From Chlorops oryzae (lineage: Eukaryota; Arthropoda; Insecta; Diptera; Chloropidae): 64,000 bases of DNA. Each line of letters begins with the position of its first letter. The stretch's first letter is position 1. Positions 22,386 through 34,598 of this stretch are shown here, piece by piece. The stretch covers positions 139,238,475 through 139,302,474 of the forward strand of contig CM035806.1 in assembly GCA_020466095.1 (NCBI GenBank), read 5' to 3'. The position numbers and the translations under genes were made by a program. The notes below the pieces were generated by a model. That model worked only from the letters and a program-made list of their open reading frames with translations. It was not told the origin of the DNA and searched no databases.

Positions 22386-22932
22386 GCCTGACAATAGAAT
22401 ACCCGACACATATTCAAATAATTTTTAATATCAAGAGGTGTTTAAGGCCTTAAGGGACCCCATATACCGACTTTTGTTAAACTTCTTTATGAAAACCGCC
22501 CCTTTGCCACGCCCAATATTCCAATTTTTTTGAATTCTAATCGAAAGCTTAAATATGCGCTCAAATTCTAAGTTTCATTCAAATATTTCGAAGAAGTCAT
22601 ATTTTGGGGCAGTTTTGGGATTTTTGTTACAGACCCTAGTACTGGAGGTACCCCTAAAAATGGTCCGATCGGGTCCACTCTCGAACTTGTTCTTACTCAT
22701 GTCCCCGTGAGCACACATACCAAATATTGTCGAGATAGCTCAACTCCGTGGATAAGATAACTGTATACAGACAGACAGACAGACGGACAGACGGACATGG
22801 CTAAATCGGATCTCCTGGTGACGCTGATCATTTATATATATATTTTGTATGGTCTATCTCGACTGGTTCTTGGTGTTACACACAACCACACAAACGCAAT
22901 ATAACCTTGACACAGAGTGTGTCGGGTATAAT
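22386..22932 (+). repeat. mini-me-like dispersed repeat, type A copy 2
   Basis: This is the second copy of the 1534-2112 repeat, starting at GCCTGACAATAGAATACCC and ending TGTGTCGGGTATAA. It has the same GACA tract, conserved core and TA-rich tract, with point differences throughout. It seems to sit inside another repeat whose flanks (CAGTGGCGTAACTTC near 22320 and AGTCCGGCTCTG near 23512) are typical of degraded transposon ends. Confidence 0.65.
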
Positions 22933-23579
22933 GAGCCAATTTTACTAGAAAGGAGGTTGTATTTGTTTTAAGTAAAATAAATGCCATTTTTAATACGAAC
23001 TTTCGACCAGTGGAAAATAAAGCTGCCGATTTGGATCAAAATCGCCAAATGTGGCAATCGTGGCCATAAATCATCGTTTAAGGCTAGATCTGATATACAA
23101 TCGATGTTCGCGACTATCGATTTTGCGATGGTTTTAAGCCAAAACATCGATTTTCATACGAAAGTAAAGAGATTGTATTGGAGATCATCAGCACAATTTC
23201 TATATGAACTTTTCTTTTAACAAAAATATAGATTTCGAAAATTTCCCTTTTCTAATAACTAAAATTCTCTAAAAAAATTTAAAACTCGAAAACTTCACTT
23301 ATTTTCGTGCTTATGGTACTTTTTTCGCGAAAACTTTTAGTTTACGGGTGAAAATATACGGGCTGCCCCGTTTTAGTTGTTGCCCTACTAAATAAAAAAT
23401 AAACTGTAAATAAATTGTTATCTCATTATATCGATTGGCTTTTTGTGTATTCGTTTGAATTGCAGTTAGGGGGCGCCGAAGAAATCTCGCCCAGGGCGCC
23501 GGGAACGCTAAGTCCGGCTCTGCCTTCGAAACCCATCGTTCATGTACTCACCCGCACTATTTACATTCCGCCGGCCCTG

Positions 23580-23671
23580 TTGTAATCTATTGGTAAGCGG
23601 TTCGCATACAATCTCGTATACTTTGTAATCTATTGGTATGCAGTTCGCTCTGCAATCTCGTATATTTTGCC
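23580..23671 (+). repeat. Two tandem copies of a 43-bp unit
   Basis: Units starting TTGTAATCTATTGGTA at 23580 and 23623 both end in CAATCTCGTATA. They differ at a few bases. Flanking CGCCGGC and GCCGGCGG give the pair a palindromic setting. Confidence 0.75.
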
Positions 23672-26607
23672 GGCGGTAGGCACTGTTGGCCGCTGGGAAG
23701 ATCTGTTATTTAATGCAGATGGCAATTTAGAACAATTTCGAATGTGGCTGCATCGATTTCCACTAAGTTTTTTTTTTTCCTTAAATCATCTGGCACCGTT
23801 TTTCTAAGGTCAACACACAATTTCACTCAGCGCCTGAAAAAAATCTTTAAACACGAAAAAAAAACAAACTCATAAGAATTTGATTGAATATAAATAAATT
23901 GTAATGAGAGCAAAGATCGACTTCATTCCATGCTACATCTACTTGGCTCTCTTACAGACCGACAGACAGAGAAAAAAACATACAGACAGGCAGGCATTCA
24001 CACTTGATAAATTGTATAGGACTTCTCCGTGGCGCGATGTATTGTTCCATGCCAGACTCACTTCATAACTCGAGATGTCTCATTTCATCATAGTCATTAC
24101 GCTCATTAAACTTTCAGCACACTTTCAACTATTTAAATTTGCCAGTTTCATTTAATATCTCGTCTCATTATTTGACACGGTACCCGGCAGAGCCGACGAC
24201 TCACTTCTCTCGGCAATTCTTCCGTCAATTCGCCTAATGCACTCGTCAAGTTATTGTCACGCTGCCATTTTTTTTTGTTTCTTTCATTCGTTCTTTTTTC
24301 TTCTTTTTTGATATTTTTTGTTCATCATTTTGTTGTTGCTTATCTCTTCCTTGTTTTTGTTTTTGGGGTTTTCTCTTCTTCATTTATTTATTTATTTATT
24401 TATTTATTTTTTGGGAGAAATTGAGAATTAAGCCAACAAAAGTGAAAGTTCACTCACAGTACGCCATTTTGTTACACATTTTAACGAAAACTGCGCCAAA
24501 CAAAGAGAAGAACAAAAACAAAAACAAAAACAAAAACAACAACAATAACGACAATGACAACAACAAACTGCAGCCAACTTTAAGTGATAATAATCATAAA
24601 GGAGAATGTTGGTGTAAATTGAAAAATGCTTGTGTAGAATTTTTTGGGTAAAACTTGAGACATTTTGCCATGGAAGAAAATAATTAATTCACACAAATAA
24701 AATTTCGAGAAGATGTATTCTAATATCTACCAATTTGTTCTTCTTTTTAGACTTAGAGTTCCGAAAAAAAAAGAATAAAATCAGTCCGAATAGAGCCTTC
24801 CAATCCATACCATTTCCCCTTCTCCGTTAAATTCCCAAACCCAATCGTTCAAGCTTTTTCGATTGATATCAAAAACTATTTTTTTTTATGCAAATTCCAA
24901 TCCATTTAACCCTTTGGAAAGGGATCAAATGATGAGTTTAACGATTAAATTGTCGAACAGCGAAAAAAAAAAAAAAAATGGAATAAAACTGATAGAGAAT
25001 GAACAAAAAAGAATAATAAATGAAAGTTTAAAAGAGAAAACCCTACTCATATGCCAATACCTTGATAGGCCAAACACGCAAACACCTTATCCTGCCACAT
25101 GTCATGGCATGCGCTTTTAGGCAATCCGCAACGTTAACATCACACAGAGAAAATTGTGTCTCCTTTCGCGTGTGTGTCTCTTGCCGTTTCTTTTTCACTT
25201 TTTTTTTTGGCCTTTTTTTTGTGAATTCATTTTGGTTGGATTTGCTTTTTTTCAGATGCCCCCCCTTTTTTTAACTTTGTTGTCTTCATCATCTTTTTAC
25301 TGCGTCTATTACTTTTGACAGCTACTGTCATAATTCTCCACTGTCTACGCTTCTGCCATTGTGTTTGCCTGCCTGCCTGCCAGCCAGCCTGTTGTTTCAA
25401 TCGTTGCGTTTGTTTTATTACGAGCACACACGCGCTTCCACACATACACACACGCATAGTCGTATTCACACACACGCACGCATGAGCCGAGCGAATTTCG
25501 AGGCACATTTATAAGCTCGGCACGTTAATGGTCCGCTTATCAAAATGTCTTCTTCCGGTTTGTTTAGAACGAGCATACAAAAGCGAAAGACAACAAACAA
25601 AAATACACAAAAATTGTAATTCGGCCTGCATGCATGTGTGTGTGTGTGTGTTTGTGTGTGAGCGACTGGATCGGAAAAGTAGTACTGTGCATGTTCAGGT
25701 GATTTTGGACTGTGTTTTTTTGCCTATGTTCTACTTTTTCCCCAAATTTTTTAAGCCCTTCCGTTGTTTTCATTGTTTATGCTACTTTTCATCACTCCAA
25801 TTTTGACATTTATCCATCTTCCCCTCTCACCTACTATCTCATGTCACCTCAAGCTACACACATACATCACATCACAAGTGAATTACATGTGCTTATTGTG
25901 TTCATCTGTTCTTTCGTGGCACGGCGTCCTTCATTTGGTTCCAACTTCATTATTTAAACGCGTTCCAGCATGCACACCCAAAAACTAGTTCGAAACAAGG
26001 CGATTTTTGTCACATATCAATTTCTCATTTTTTGTTGGAAAAAACTTTATGTGCTTTGCCTTATTTAGCCCTCTTACTATATAAAATGAAAGGTACGAGT
26101 CTATACTTTCAATTTAAACAAAAAAATTCACCTTCCAATACCTTTTCTGTAACTTACATCGATTTGAATTTCAAAAGTCATAGCAATATTTCATACAAAT
26201 GCTCAATAAGACAAAAAATGGGGCATACTTTTAGGTCTTACGTAATTAAAACATTGAACGATTTATAAATGAAACATTTTTTTGTTTACGAATATGTAGG
26301 CGTAACGAAATTTTACGACATTTCAATGTAAAAAAAAACCAATTTAACATCAATTTCTTTCTATGACACACTTTAACTTGGCATGCTTTACTAGAAAAGC
26401 GGAATGCATTTGTGAGATATTTTCGGTGATTTCGAAGGCTAATATCGTTCGCGGAATGCTGCTGAGGGTATTATATTCTTTTGAATGAAGATAACCAATG
26501 TTTAAGCTTTTGAAAAATATAATGGTAGATAGGAAATAAAAACATGTAAAATCTGCAACTTTCGATGGGCGTTAAGCCCAAAGTAGGCGTGGCAGCAGCA
26601 TTATTTT
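23672..26607. other. Non-coding, simple-sequence-rich stretch
   Basis: No gene recognised. It contains a (TTTA)n tract at about 24383-24408, AACAAA-type repeats near 24511-24560, a (CACA)/(GTGT)-rich zone at 25430-25660, and CCTGCCTGCC near 25370. Frames read low-complexity residues. Confidence 0.55.
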
Positions 26608-28628
26608 TAGATTTCTTTTTTTTTTTTTTTGAGGAGAGCTCAATTAAGATGTGTCCCGAATTTCAAGTCCCTAGGTCCGGAAACAAATGTTTTGACTTGT
26701 TCACTTATATGGGAGGTGGGCGTGGCAGTGGGCGGATTTCCAAGATTTTTTCAAAATATCTTAACTAAGCCTACAGAAGTGTTTCTGCAAAATTTCAATG
26801 CTCTACGACCAATCCTTCTATTTTTTTCCAAAAAATATATGGAGCGGCTCCACTGTGTGCCGGCATGATTACTTCAATATTTATATTCAATTAAGCGAGT
26901 AATCACTAAAACGGTGACTATGCTGTCTAATATTCTCTGAATGTATTCTTTCGCACGAAAACCGAATCAATTCAATGAGCTTGAAGTAGAGATGGGCACG
27001 GGCCTCAATTTTGAGGCCCGGCCCGGCCCGGCCCGAAGCAGATTTTTCCGGGCCTGTCCCGTCCCGGCCCGGAAAATTTTCAAAGATACCCGACCCGGCC
27101 CGGCCCGGCCCGAAAAAAATGATCAAAAAAAATTACCGATGGATGCATCAATCACTCAATCAAAATATCAGAATGAATTCGATATTTTTCCAGATCGTTT
27201 CACTCAGATCAACGTTTGACGTATACTTTGTAGGGAAATCTTTAAATTTATTGGTGGAAGTGAAAAAGTGTGCACACAGAAACAGGAAAACAAGAAGAAA
27301 AATAAAAGCACAGAAAATCGCGTAGCTGAACTAAAATGATGTTAAATGAATAGGCAAGAGTACATCAACAAGTACACGGGTGACTGATCAGTCAGGCTGA
27401 ATGTTTATATGTTGCTTTAGCAATAGCGCATACCAAAATTGAGTGCAAAACGGACGTTGCGATCTTAATACATTCGTGGTCGGTCACACATCTAATTGTA
27501 GCATATTGTTTATCTTTTACTCATCATCGAAAATGTAAGTCGACTTTTACACAACCGTATAACTTTAATTGTGCTTCTCTTCTCAAATCGAAAATCGGCC
27601 AATAATCGATATATGTAAAAGGCCGCAGATGAAATAAGTGCCTTTCCGATAAAAACATTGTTCAGTGCTTAATATGTAGCGGGCCTCTTTTCGGGCCTAC
27701 GGGCCTGCGGGATTTCAACCTGAGGCCCGGGCCCGCACGGAAAAAGCCCGTTTTTGATTTTTTGGCCCGAAGCCCGTATTTTTTGACCTAGGCCCGGCGG
27801 GCCCCAGGCCCGGCCCGGCCCGTGCCTATCTCTAGCTCGAAGTAACATTGTAAGTTACACGCTTTCCTTTTGTATTTCGTTCCAAATTAAGTAGTTGATT
27901 TTCCTCTGTCTGGGAAATTGCATTTAGTATTTTGGAGTGTGTTAACTCTCGGAAAATTCCGTTTTGACACATTATATAATGCAAAAAGCCTTAGGAGAAT
28001 CCCTTTTAAATACTCGAAGTAGTTTTTGGTAAAATAAATCTCTGGCAGCACTATTTCCAGTCTCGACCTTTCATTAATTGTCGTCGGTTGTGCGCGTTGG
28101 ATGTCGTAATTAGAACTTGATCAAATTTCGAAATAAATAAGTAAGCATAAAAGTGTTATAGATATACGAAAAGAAAACGAAAAAGCATTGTGAAAATGCA
28201 TGAAAGATTTTGCGAAAGATCAAAATTGAAATCAAAGAAACGCCAATAAAGAAATTGAGAAATCGCGTGATCATGCAACGTTGCCAAATTTCATAGTTTG
28301 AGAATTACACTGTGAACATTGCGAAGGTGAGTTGCAAACTTATTTATGGCACGCCATCCCTCAATGTCTTATATCGCAGACTAATAACAAAATCGCCGCA
28401 AGGGGCTGTCGATTAATTACGTAAGATTTTATATTACTGTTTCCACGTTCGCGTCTTAAGTTTTTGCGCAGACTGTTATGTATGTATATTATAAAAAGCG
28501 AAAGAGATAGAGTAAAGACTTATGATGCGAACATGAACTGAAAATTTCGAATTTCTCGGATCAAAAAATCCAATCGGAATACATGAAGCCTATAAAGAAT
28601 AAAGATTTTGAAAATTAATATTTTAAAT
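26608..28628 (+). repeat. Unknown ~1.1-kb interspersed repeat, copy 1 (interrupted)
   Basis: This matches 34599-35733 in the same orientation, mid-90s percent identity by eye, once the 848-bp insertion at 26987-27834 and one target duplication are removed. It includes GGGCGTGGCAGTGGGCGG and a promoter-like segment, but no recognisable protein. Copy 1 retains about 20 bp near 28555 that copy 2 lacks. Confidence 0.85.
26987..27834. mobile_element. hAT-type non-autonomous element in a repeat, with empty site in the window
   Basis: The 848-bp element ends in TAGAGATGGGCACGGGCC and GGCCCGTGCCTATCTCTA (18-bp inverted repeats, one mismatch). It is flanked by GCTTGAAG (26979-26986) and GCTCGAAG (27835-27842). 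The paralogous repeat has a single GCTCGAAG at 34961-34968, the unoccupied site. Subterminal regions are packed with GGCCCG/CGGGCC words, possible transposase-binding repeats (inference). It has no transposase of its own. Confidence 0.92.
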
Positions 28629-28815
28629 TGCTTTCTGAATCAATTGATATGAATGTTATTTTTTTTAGGTGTAAGTTTTCGCGCACCTGAGTAAATCCAG
28701 TGAAACAAAAATTAATTTAAAAAAATTTAGAATTGCGTCTGTCTTGTGATTAGTGTCCGATATATTGTATGCATGGACCCGTGTGTTATGTCCAGAGCCA
28801 TTATAGAGTTATGAC

Positions 28816-29056
28816 CAGGGCTCGGATATATATGCATTTATAAATTTAAGGCATACTTTATGGAGTAAAAATTTTGTTCAACTCACATAAAGTTAAGATT
28901 CAAATAGATTTTTAACTTCAATGAGAATTTTTATCAAGGCAGTAAAGCCGTTTGAAGTTCAACTTCACTAAACTTATTCGCAAAATGTTGGTAAGAAAAG
29001 TTGTTCCTCCATAAAGTATGCTTTAAATTTATAAATGCATATATATCCGAGCCCTG
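28816..29056. mobile_element. CAGGGCTCGG MITE, copy 1
   Basis: The 241-bp foldback has TIRs CAGGGCTCGGATATATATGC and GCATATATATCCGAGCCCTG. The perfect 8-bp duplication GTTATGAC lies at 28808-28815 and 29057-29064. The 8-bp duplication and CAG start indicate hAT-type mobilisation. Related copies lie at 36201, 39933 and 46262. Confidence 0.92.
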
Positions 29057-29500
29057 GTTATGACATATAAAACTTATAGGGAAGTTATTGAAGTCACTAT
29101 TTAAACAATTTTTTTTTTAATCCTTTGCCGCAAACGATCCTATATGCTTTCGGCACATACATATGTGTTATCGTTTCTGAGATTTGGTTAAATAACGGTA
29201 AATATATGTAGAATCCGCCATCTGTTTGTCGGGTCGCGCCCATTTGGTTCGCGTTCATTCTTAACGCAAAGTAAAGGCCAGATCAGCTGACTGCAGCTCA
29301 TATTTGAGAGCAAACAGGGACACCAAATTGGAAAGCGTAAAATTGTTGGCATGGTTTGAAGAATTTAACCCTGGAAGGTCATGCTTTGCCGTTTCGACTA
29401 CGCTTGCTAACCTTTTATATAAAAAGCCAAAAAAGATGAGCTTTAAAATTGTTATTTATTAATAAAAGGCCGCAAAGTATTGACTTGGTATTATTATTAA

Positions 29501-29695
29501 GGGCAATTCCGTGAATACGGTCCCACCTGTGACACTAATTTTTTTTTAGTTTTTAGCTCATAATAATCGAAAAAAGGACGTGGTTCTCAAGGATCAAAAA
29601 TTTATTAAACGTTTAACAATCGTTAAGCACTGAAATTACACAATTTGTGCTCAGAATGGCTGTCACGGGTGGGAAAGTTTCTCGTGGAATTGGCC
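29501..29695. mobile_element. MITE with GGGCAATTCC ends, copy 1
   Basis: The left end GGGCAATTCC and right end GGAATTGGCC are inverted, and the pairing extends to about 33 bp with mismatches (CCCACCTGTGAC against GTCACGGGTGGG). A divergent relative lies at 50483-50704. No clear target duplication was found. Confidence 0.6.
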
Positions 29696-29763
29696 TTTAT
29701 CAAATATTTACAAAAACTACCTTAAAAATCGCGTAGTCGAATCGACGAAGGATAGGTTTTACC

Positions 29764-31105
29764 TAGGGCTTCCAATCCCGCACCATTTTGTCAATCCCGG
29801 AATCAGCGGGACAGAAATGTTCAATCCCGCGGGATCCCGGTATTCGCGGGATCCCGCATATATTGATACAAATTTATAAATCTCAAATGACCAAAACATA
29901 GAAACTCACTATTTTGAGCACAGGCTTTAAAGCTAAAAACTTTATTAGTTTTTAAACAATTCTTTGAGCTATCAACGTTTTGCCCTAAAAAGGGAAACTT
30001 TTCATTTAATTTTAACAACAAAAAATTTTTATTCTGCTTTAAAAGTAAGAAAGATGAATTCTACAAAGATAATAAAAAACAATAAAATGTAAAAAGTTGA
30101 AATTATGCTTTATCATTCGATTGAAAGTATTTCCGAAGGAAACATAACATATCGAGGGTATCATCTGATAAGCTGCTGCGTATTTTTGAAGCAATATAGC
30201 CTGCAGAAGAAAAAGCCCTCTCGGCTTCTACACTCGTGGGTGGTATGCCTTTCAAACAGTTAAACGTAAACATGAGGTATTCTCCCATAGAACCACCAGA
30301 TTCATATAGAGTCATCTCCTTTCGTATAATTGAGTCCAACGAATTAGCTGTGTGGGTAGATGGTGAAGAGCAAACTAAATTTGATGCTGACAAAATAGTT
30401 AGCTCCAGTTCCTGCTCCAGTGTAAGCTCGTTATGTGAAATATCTTCGTGAAATATTTGTGATACTTCTTCAGGCGAATCCGAAAGTAGCATATCTTCAT
30501 CTTTGTCATCATGGGTTGGGCATGAAATGGTGAATTTCATTCTCAAAACAAAATCTTTAATTTCTCTTCTAATTGCACTCTTTGTAGGGAGAAAAAATAC
30601 ATCATCAGAAGATAATTGGTAGGCGCAAGGATTTTGAAGGTAAATCAAAATTGCTGAAAAAATTGTTCGTCGTTGTGAAATACGTCGGCGCAGGGATTCA
30701 ATTAATTGTGAAGCTAATGAACAATTTTCCTTTTCCAGTTTTTTTAACATGAACTTTAATGTAGCTTCGGCTGTAAGAAGATTCGAGTCTTGACGACAAA
30801 GAACTTCAACAGCAAGTTTTTAAGGCTTTCCATTAATTTTTGTTGTTTGAAATCCCAAATCAATCACAAAGTACTTAAAGCTCAGATAAACCTCATTTGG
30901 TTCTGATTAAACTATACCTCACTTAGCTAAGATTTCTTTATGTAATGGGCAGATCAAGGAAATATTGTTCTTAAAATTACTAAAATTTAATTTGTAGTTG
31001 AGACAAAATTCTCTCCAATCCCGCGAATCCCGCGGATCCCGCAGCTATAGTCCCGCACAGTGCGGGATCGAAAAATAGCGCGGGATCTCGGTATTTCGGA
31101 ATGAT
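29764..31105 (-). mobile_element. Degenerate hAT element with CCCGCG subterminal repeats
   Basis: The left end TAGGGCTTCCAATCCCGC is followed by repeated ATCCCGCG/CGCGGGAT words to about 29855. Similar words recur near 31015-31090. Between them lies a hAT transposase remnant. The right TIR is not visible, and the sequence runs straight into a truncated mini-me-like repeat at 31107. Confidence 0.75.
30103..30905 (-). pseudogene. hAT transposase, C-terminal half
   Basis: A 215-codon frame from ATG 30748-30750 ends at 30103. It holds the hAT dimerisation region near its end: PPTSVEAERAFSSAGYIASK, then a basic/hydrophobic LRKYF segment. Coding-like sequence continues upstream to about 30905 (FVIDLGFQT, LAVEVLCRQDSNLL) but is cut by a stop near 30822. 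The N-terminal BED finger and the catalytic first half of a usual 600-residue hAT protein are missing, so it is not active. Confidence 0.85.
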
Positions 31106-31106
31106 G

Positions 31107-31616
31107 CGGGCCACATAAATTTTTTCCCACACCTTTCATTCGCCTTGGTCAACCTATGTTGCGATTTTGAAGCTTTTACGCCTTTTACTTCACAAGTTAC
31201 GATAAACTTTTATTTGTGGGCATGGCTAGAGGAGGACGGCGTCCATTTTTGTCCAGATATGTCCCTTTTCGTAGTTTACCAGCATATCAAATATCAATGA
31301 AATGTGTTGAGTGGTTCGCAAGGTACAAGCATTTTACTGAATCGTGGCGTGGCAGTGGGCGGATGTCTCCCATTTTTACTTAGGATCATACTCGGATCCC
31401 AATATAACTGTGTGACAAATTTCGACTTGGTTGGTCCAGCCGTCTCGGAGGAGATTCGACCACAGAGGGACGGACAAACGGACAGACAGACGTACATGTC
31501 TAAATCGATTCAGTTTTTGATCATAATCAAGAATATATGTCTATATCTACGGAGCTTAGTTTTGGCTGTTACAAGATTCGCACAAATCTAATATACCCTG
31601 CTTACGCTGGGTATAA
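31107..31616 (+). repeat. mini-me-like dispersed repeat, type B copy 2, 5'-truncated
   Basis: It begins at GCGGGCCACATAAATTTTTT, matching internal position about 2236 of copy 1, and ends ACGCTGGGTATAA. It has the same GACA/GGAC tract, core and TA-rich segment. Roughly 120 bp of the left end is lost at the junction with the hAT element. Confidence 0.65.
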
Positions 31617-33825
31617 AAACAAAGAAGTACTTTGACTTACTTTTGCTATTTGAACGCATACGCTTATTACAAGTAATCGAATTCACAGGGTTGCATTTAA
31701 GTCATACATTTCCTATATATCTGTCGACCTGTCATCGAAATTTCAACTCTGATTTCCTTTCTTCAAAAGAATGAGCTCGTTACTTCCTTTCAATTTACTT
31801 TAACAGCGTTGAGCCCTTAAAGTGCGAAGTCAGCTAAGCAGAATATACTGGAACTGAAAAAGCATACGTGTAAAGGGTTTCCATCGCAAATGAGATAGTC
31901 TCGAAAATGCCAATTTTCATACATAAAGATGTTTTAAAGTATCGATATTTTTCACACCGATATAACATCCGCAGCCCCCGGAGTACAGACGATGACTTTA
32001 AATAAGTTTTAATTCTGTACGAATTGACGGATAATTTGATAGCGCAAAAAAATTATAAGCTACCTAAAATGCCCTTATATATGTGCAAAAACCTACTAAT
32101 CGGAGTTATTCTGAAAACTTTCAGTCTGGCAGCACCACTGTTTGTTTTGTTTTGATTGAATGCATGTATACATGTATGGGTCTGTGTAGTTTCTGAATTT
32201 AATAATTTATTGTTTTTTCGTGATATCGTCGGAAATAAGTGTCGCCTAAAAAAGTATAATATCTCGGCCGCATCAGGAAGTCATTTTACGTAAATATATG
32301 CAAGTATATTTCTTTCTCTCTGCAAAGGTTCGAACTTCACTTTTTGGTAACGCACAATAATAACGGATTATAACTTTTTCTCGACTAGGTCCCCTGTCGC
32401 TATCGTTTCATAAAGAACTTCGTTCTAAAAAAAACGAAAATCCGAATCACTACTGTCTAGAAGAGCGGCTTGCATGAGCAGTTGGCTTCAAATTACACCA
32501 GTTTTGTTTTGATCGCGTAATACGCCAAGAAAAGCATGACTTTAAACGTGATGTACGAAAAATGAGAAAAGAAGAAGATTCGAATTTTGAACAAGAAAAA
32601 AACAAAAAAAAAATGAAGTGAACTCATTATCATATAAAAAGGAAAGAGATAACGGGAGGCAAAGTAGCATCTGGTCAGTAAATTTAAGGCCGTTACAAGC
32701 CTGTTTAGCGTGTTAACATATAAGTTAACATTGCCTTTAACCTAAATGTAATGGACATACTACTGTTAAGCCAAATGATACGTTGCCTTAGGATAGAATC
32801 TGAACAAAAATGTAATGTTTCCATAATTTCTACAGCTTCGCACGCAGCTACCAATTTCGGCGAATTCAACAGGCCTGCTGAAGACGTTCGAGCGCTGAGT
32901 GTGTTTATGTGAGTAAAAAGAAAACAAAAGAAAATAACTGAAACCATATAAAAAGACTCTGGCCTTTTAATTAAGCGAATAAAAAAAATGCCTAAACTCT
33001 TTGAAAATAAAACAGATCGTTTCGGGTGCGGCAATGCGCTTAGGGTCTCGGACAACAACTCAGCCCTTTTGATCTTTCTTATAAGTTTCTCTTTTCTTCT
33101 TGCAATGTGTTCGAGTACATTTCACGACTTATGAGTGTAACAACAATTTGAGTGGAAAATTACATTTCATTTTGAGTTACATTTCACTTTCTTAATTTAC
33201 TCTTAAATAGAAAGGGTTGCCACCGTTGACACCATATGTACGTGTAAAATGTAGGTACTTACTGTTAAGCTCTCTTAATGTTAATGAAAAGGAAAATTTT
33301 AGTTTCCCTGGTCTAAATTGTTTAGATTTTTTTTTTTTTTGAGTTTATAATTCGATCAATCGGCTTCATTTAAATTTTAACATGTTAAATAAGCATAGAT
33401 GGCTCGAAAGCGTATTCTGTTTCGATTTTATATTAATATAATATAATTAAGAATGTCTAAGCACCATTACAGTTGTCTAGGTTTGTTTGCATCGGAATGA
33501 ATATATGAGTTCAACATATAATACATAAGTCATGAGTTGTTAATTTTGTTTTGGTTGCTATAGGCGAAAAGTAAGAAAGGTCTGAGTACTGTGTCGGGTT
33601 AACCATAAAATTGTTTCATCAAGGTTAACAAGCTAGGCTGGGTAAAGACAGTGCGGGATGTCACCACCTCCATCCCAATGCACCTGATTTATTTTTTTCG
33701 TCGTGAACTAGAACAAACTGTAAGCATTAGGTTAAATTCTGATTGCTGAATAATTTAACCCGTTTTAAACTAATTCAAATTTGCTCTTGCGCTATTTCGT
33801 AAAGTTTTCACAACCACTTGCTTAC
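31617..33825. other. Non-coding stretch, nothing recognised
   Basis: AT-rich DNA with no frame I can support. A 117-codon minus frame at 32705-33058 has no recognisable domain. A TATCGATA palindrome occurs at about 31937. Confidence 0.5.
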
Positions 33826-34037
33826 ATGAATCCGCTTGGAATTCTCTTTCTGGTTGAAGTTGATGAGGTTGACGAGAGATAAAATCTCTGCATATAATGT
33901 TATTCTTGTAACGTTTCCAAATATTTCATGCATGACAGCAACAGAATCCACGACCAATCTCGACGAGCTGCGAATGGCTACACCAAGATATGCAGAGTAC
34001 GTTGTCATGAAGAGCACTTTAAGAATCCTTCGGACTC
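33826..34037 (-). other. Possible orphan coding exon, unrecognised
   Basis: On the minus strand a 212-bp open segment is preceded by TTTTCACCTTTAG (acceptor-like) and followed by CAT|GTAAGC (donor-like). It encodes a hydrophobic segment with RRILKVLFMTTYSAYLGV. The YSAYL wording recalls the membrane region of insect ionotropic receptors, but the match is short and no neighbouring exon was found. The opposite strand is also open, which weakens the call. Confidence 0.18.
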
Positions 34038-34183
34038 CTAAAGGTGAAAACATTACAACTGCTGATTAATATTCGAAGAAAATCAATGGCAATTTCTGAC
34101 GTCCGTTCGACTACTTTTCGACCTTTTTTCAGGAAAAATGCCTTCTGAATGGAGGAGGCGAAATATTTAAGTAATATGCAAAT

Positions 34184-34438
34184 ATATCGAGCCATAACCG
34201 CCAAATTGACGTAAGTGACATTTTTTCCGAAATTGTCTTTTTGATGAAAATATTTTTTTCAGCCTGAAACTCAGCATCTAGTAAAATATTACGACGATAT
34301 GCTCAATAATAGCGGAGATATTGCACTATAAGTTTTATTATTTGTATGCCAGTCAATGCAAACAAGTTCAGAAAAAACGCTCTCCTGTAAAAATTGTTTT
34401 TTGTCACTTACGTCGATTTGGCGGTTAGGGCTCGATAT
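34184..34438. mobile_element. Foldback MITE with 37-bp inverted ends
   Basis: Ends ATATCGAGCCATAACCGCC and GGCGGTTAGGGCTCGATAT are inverted. Pairing extends over about 37 bp (to GACGTAAGTGACA) with two mismatches. TA dinucleotides at the ends would fit a Tc1/mariner-type target, but the exact border is uncertain. Confidence 0.8.
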
Positions 34439-34598
34439 GTTTAAAAAAGCATGGAAAATTTGGTGAATTTTAAACGAGTATATCTCCAACATGCAGGATC
34501 TTATCGAAATGGTGTTTTGGAAAGAAATGCTTGAGAGTCTTTGGGGTAGATTATGAGACCAGTCTAAAATACGCCCAGTCGAAAATATTATATATTTG

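Noticed and set aside
32705..33058. A 117-codon minus-strand frame
   Set aside because: No recognisable domain. Other frames are similarly open, and no convincing donor or partner exon was found.
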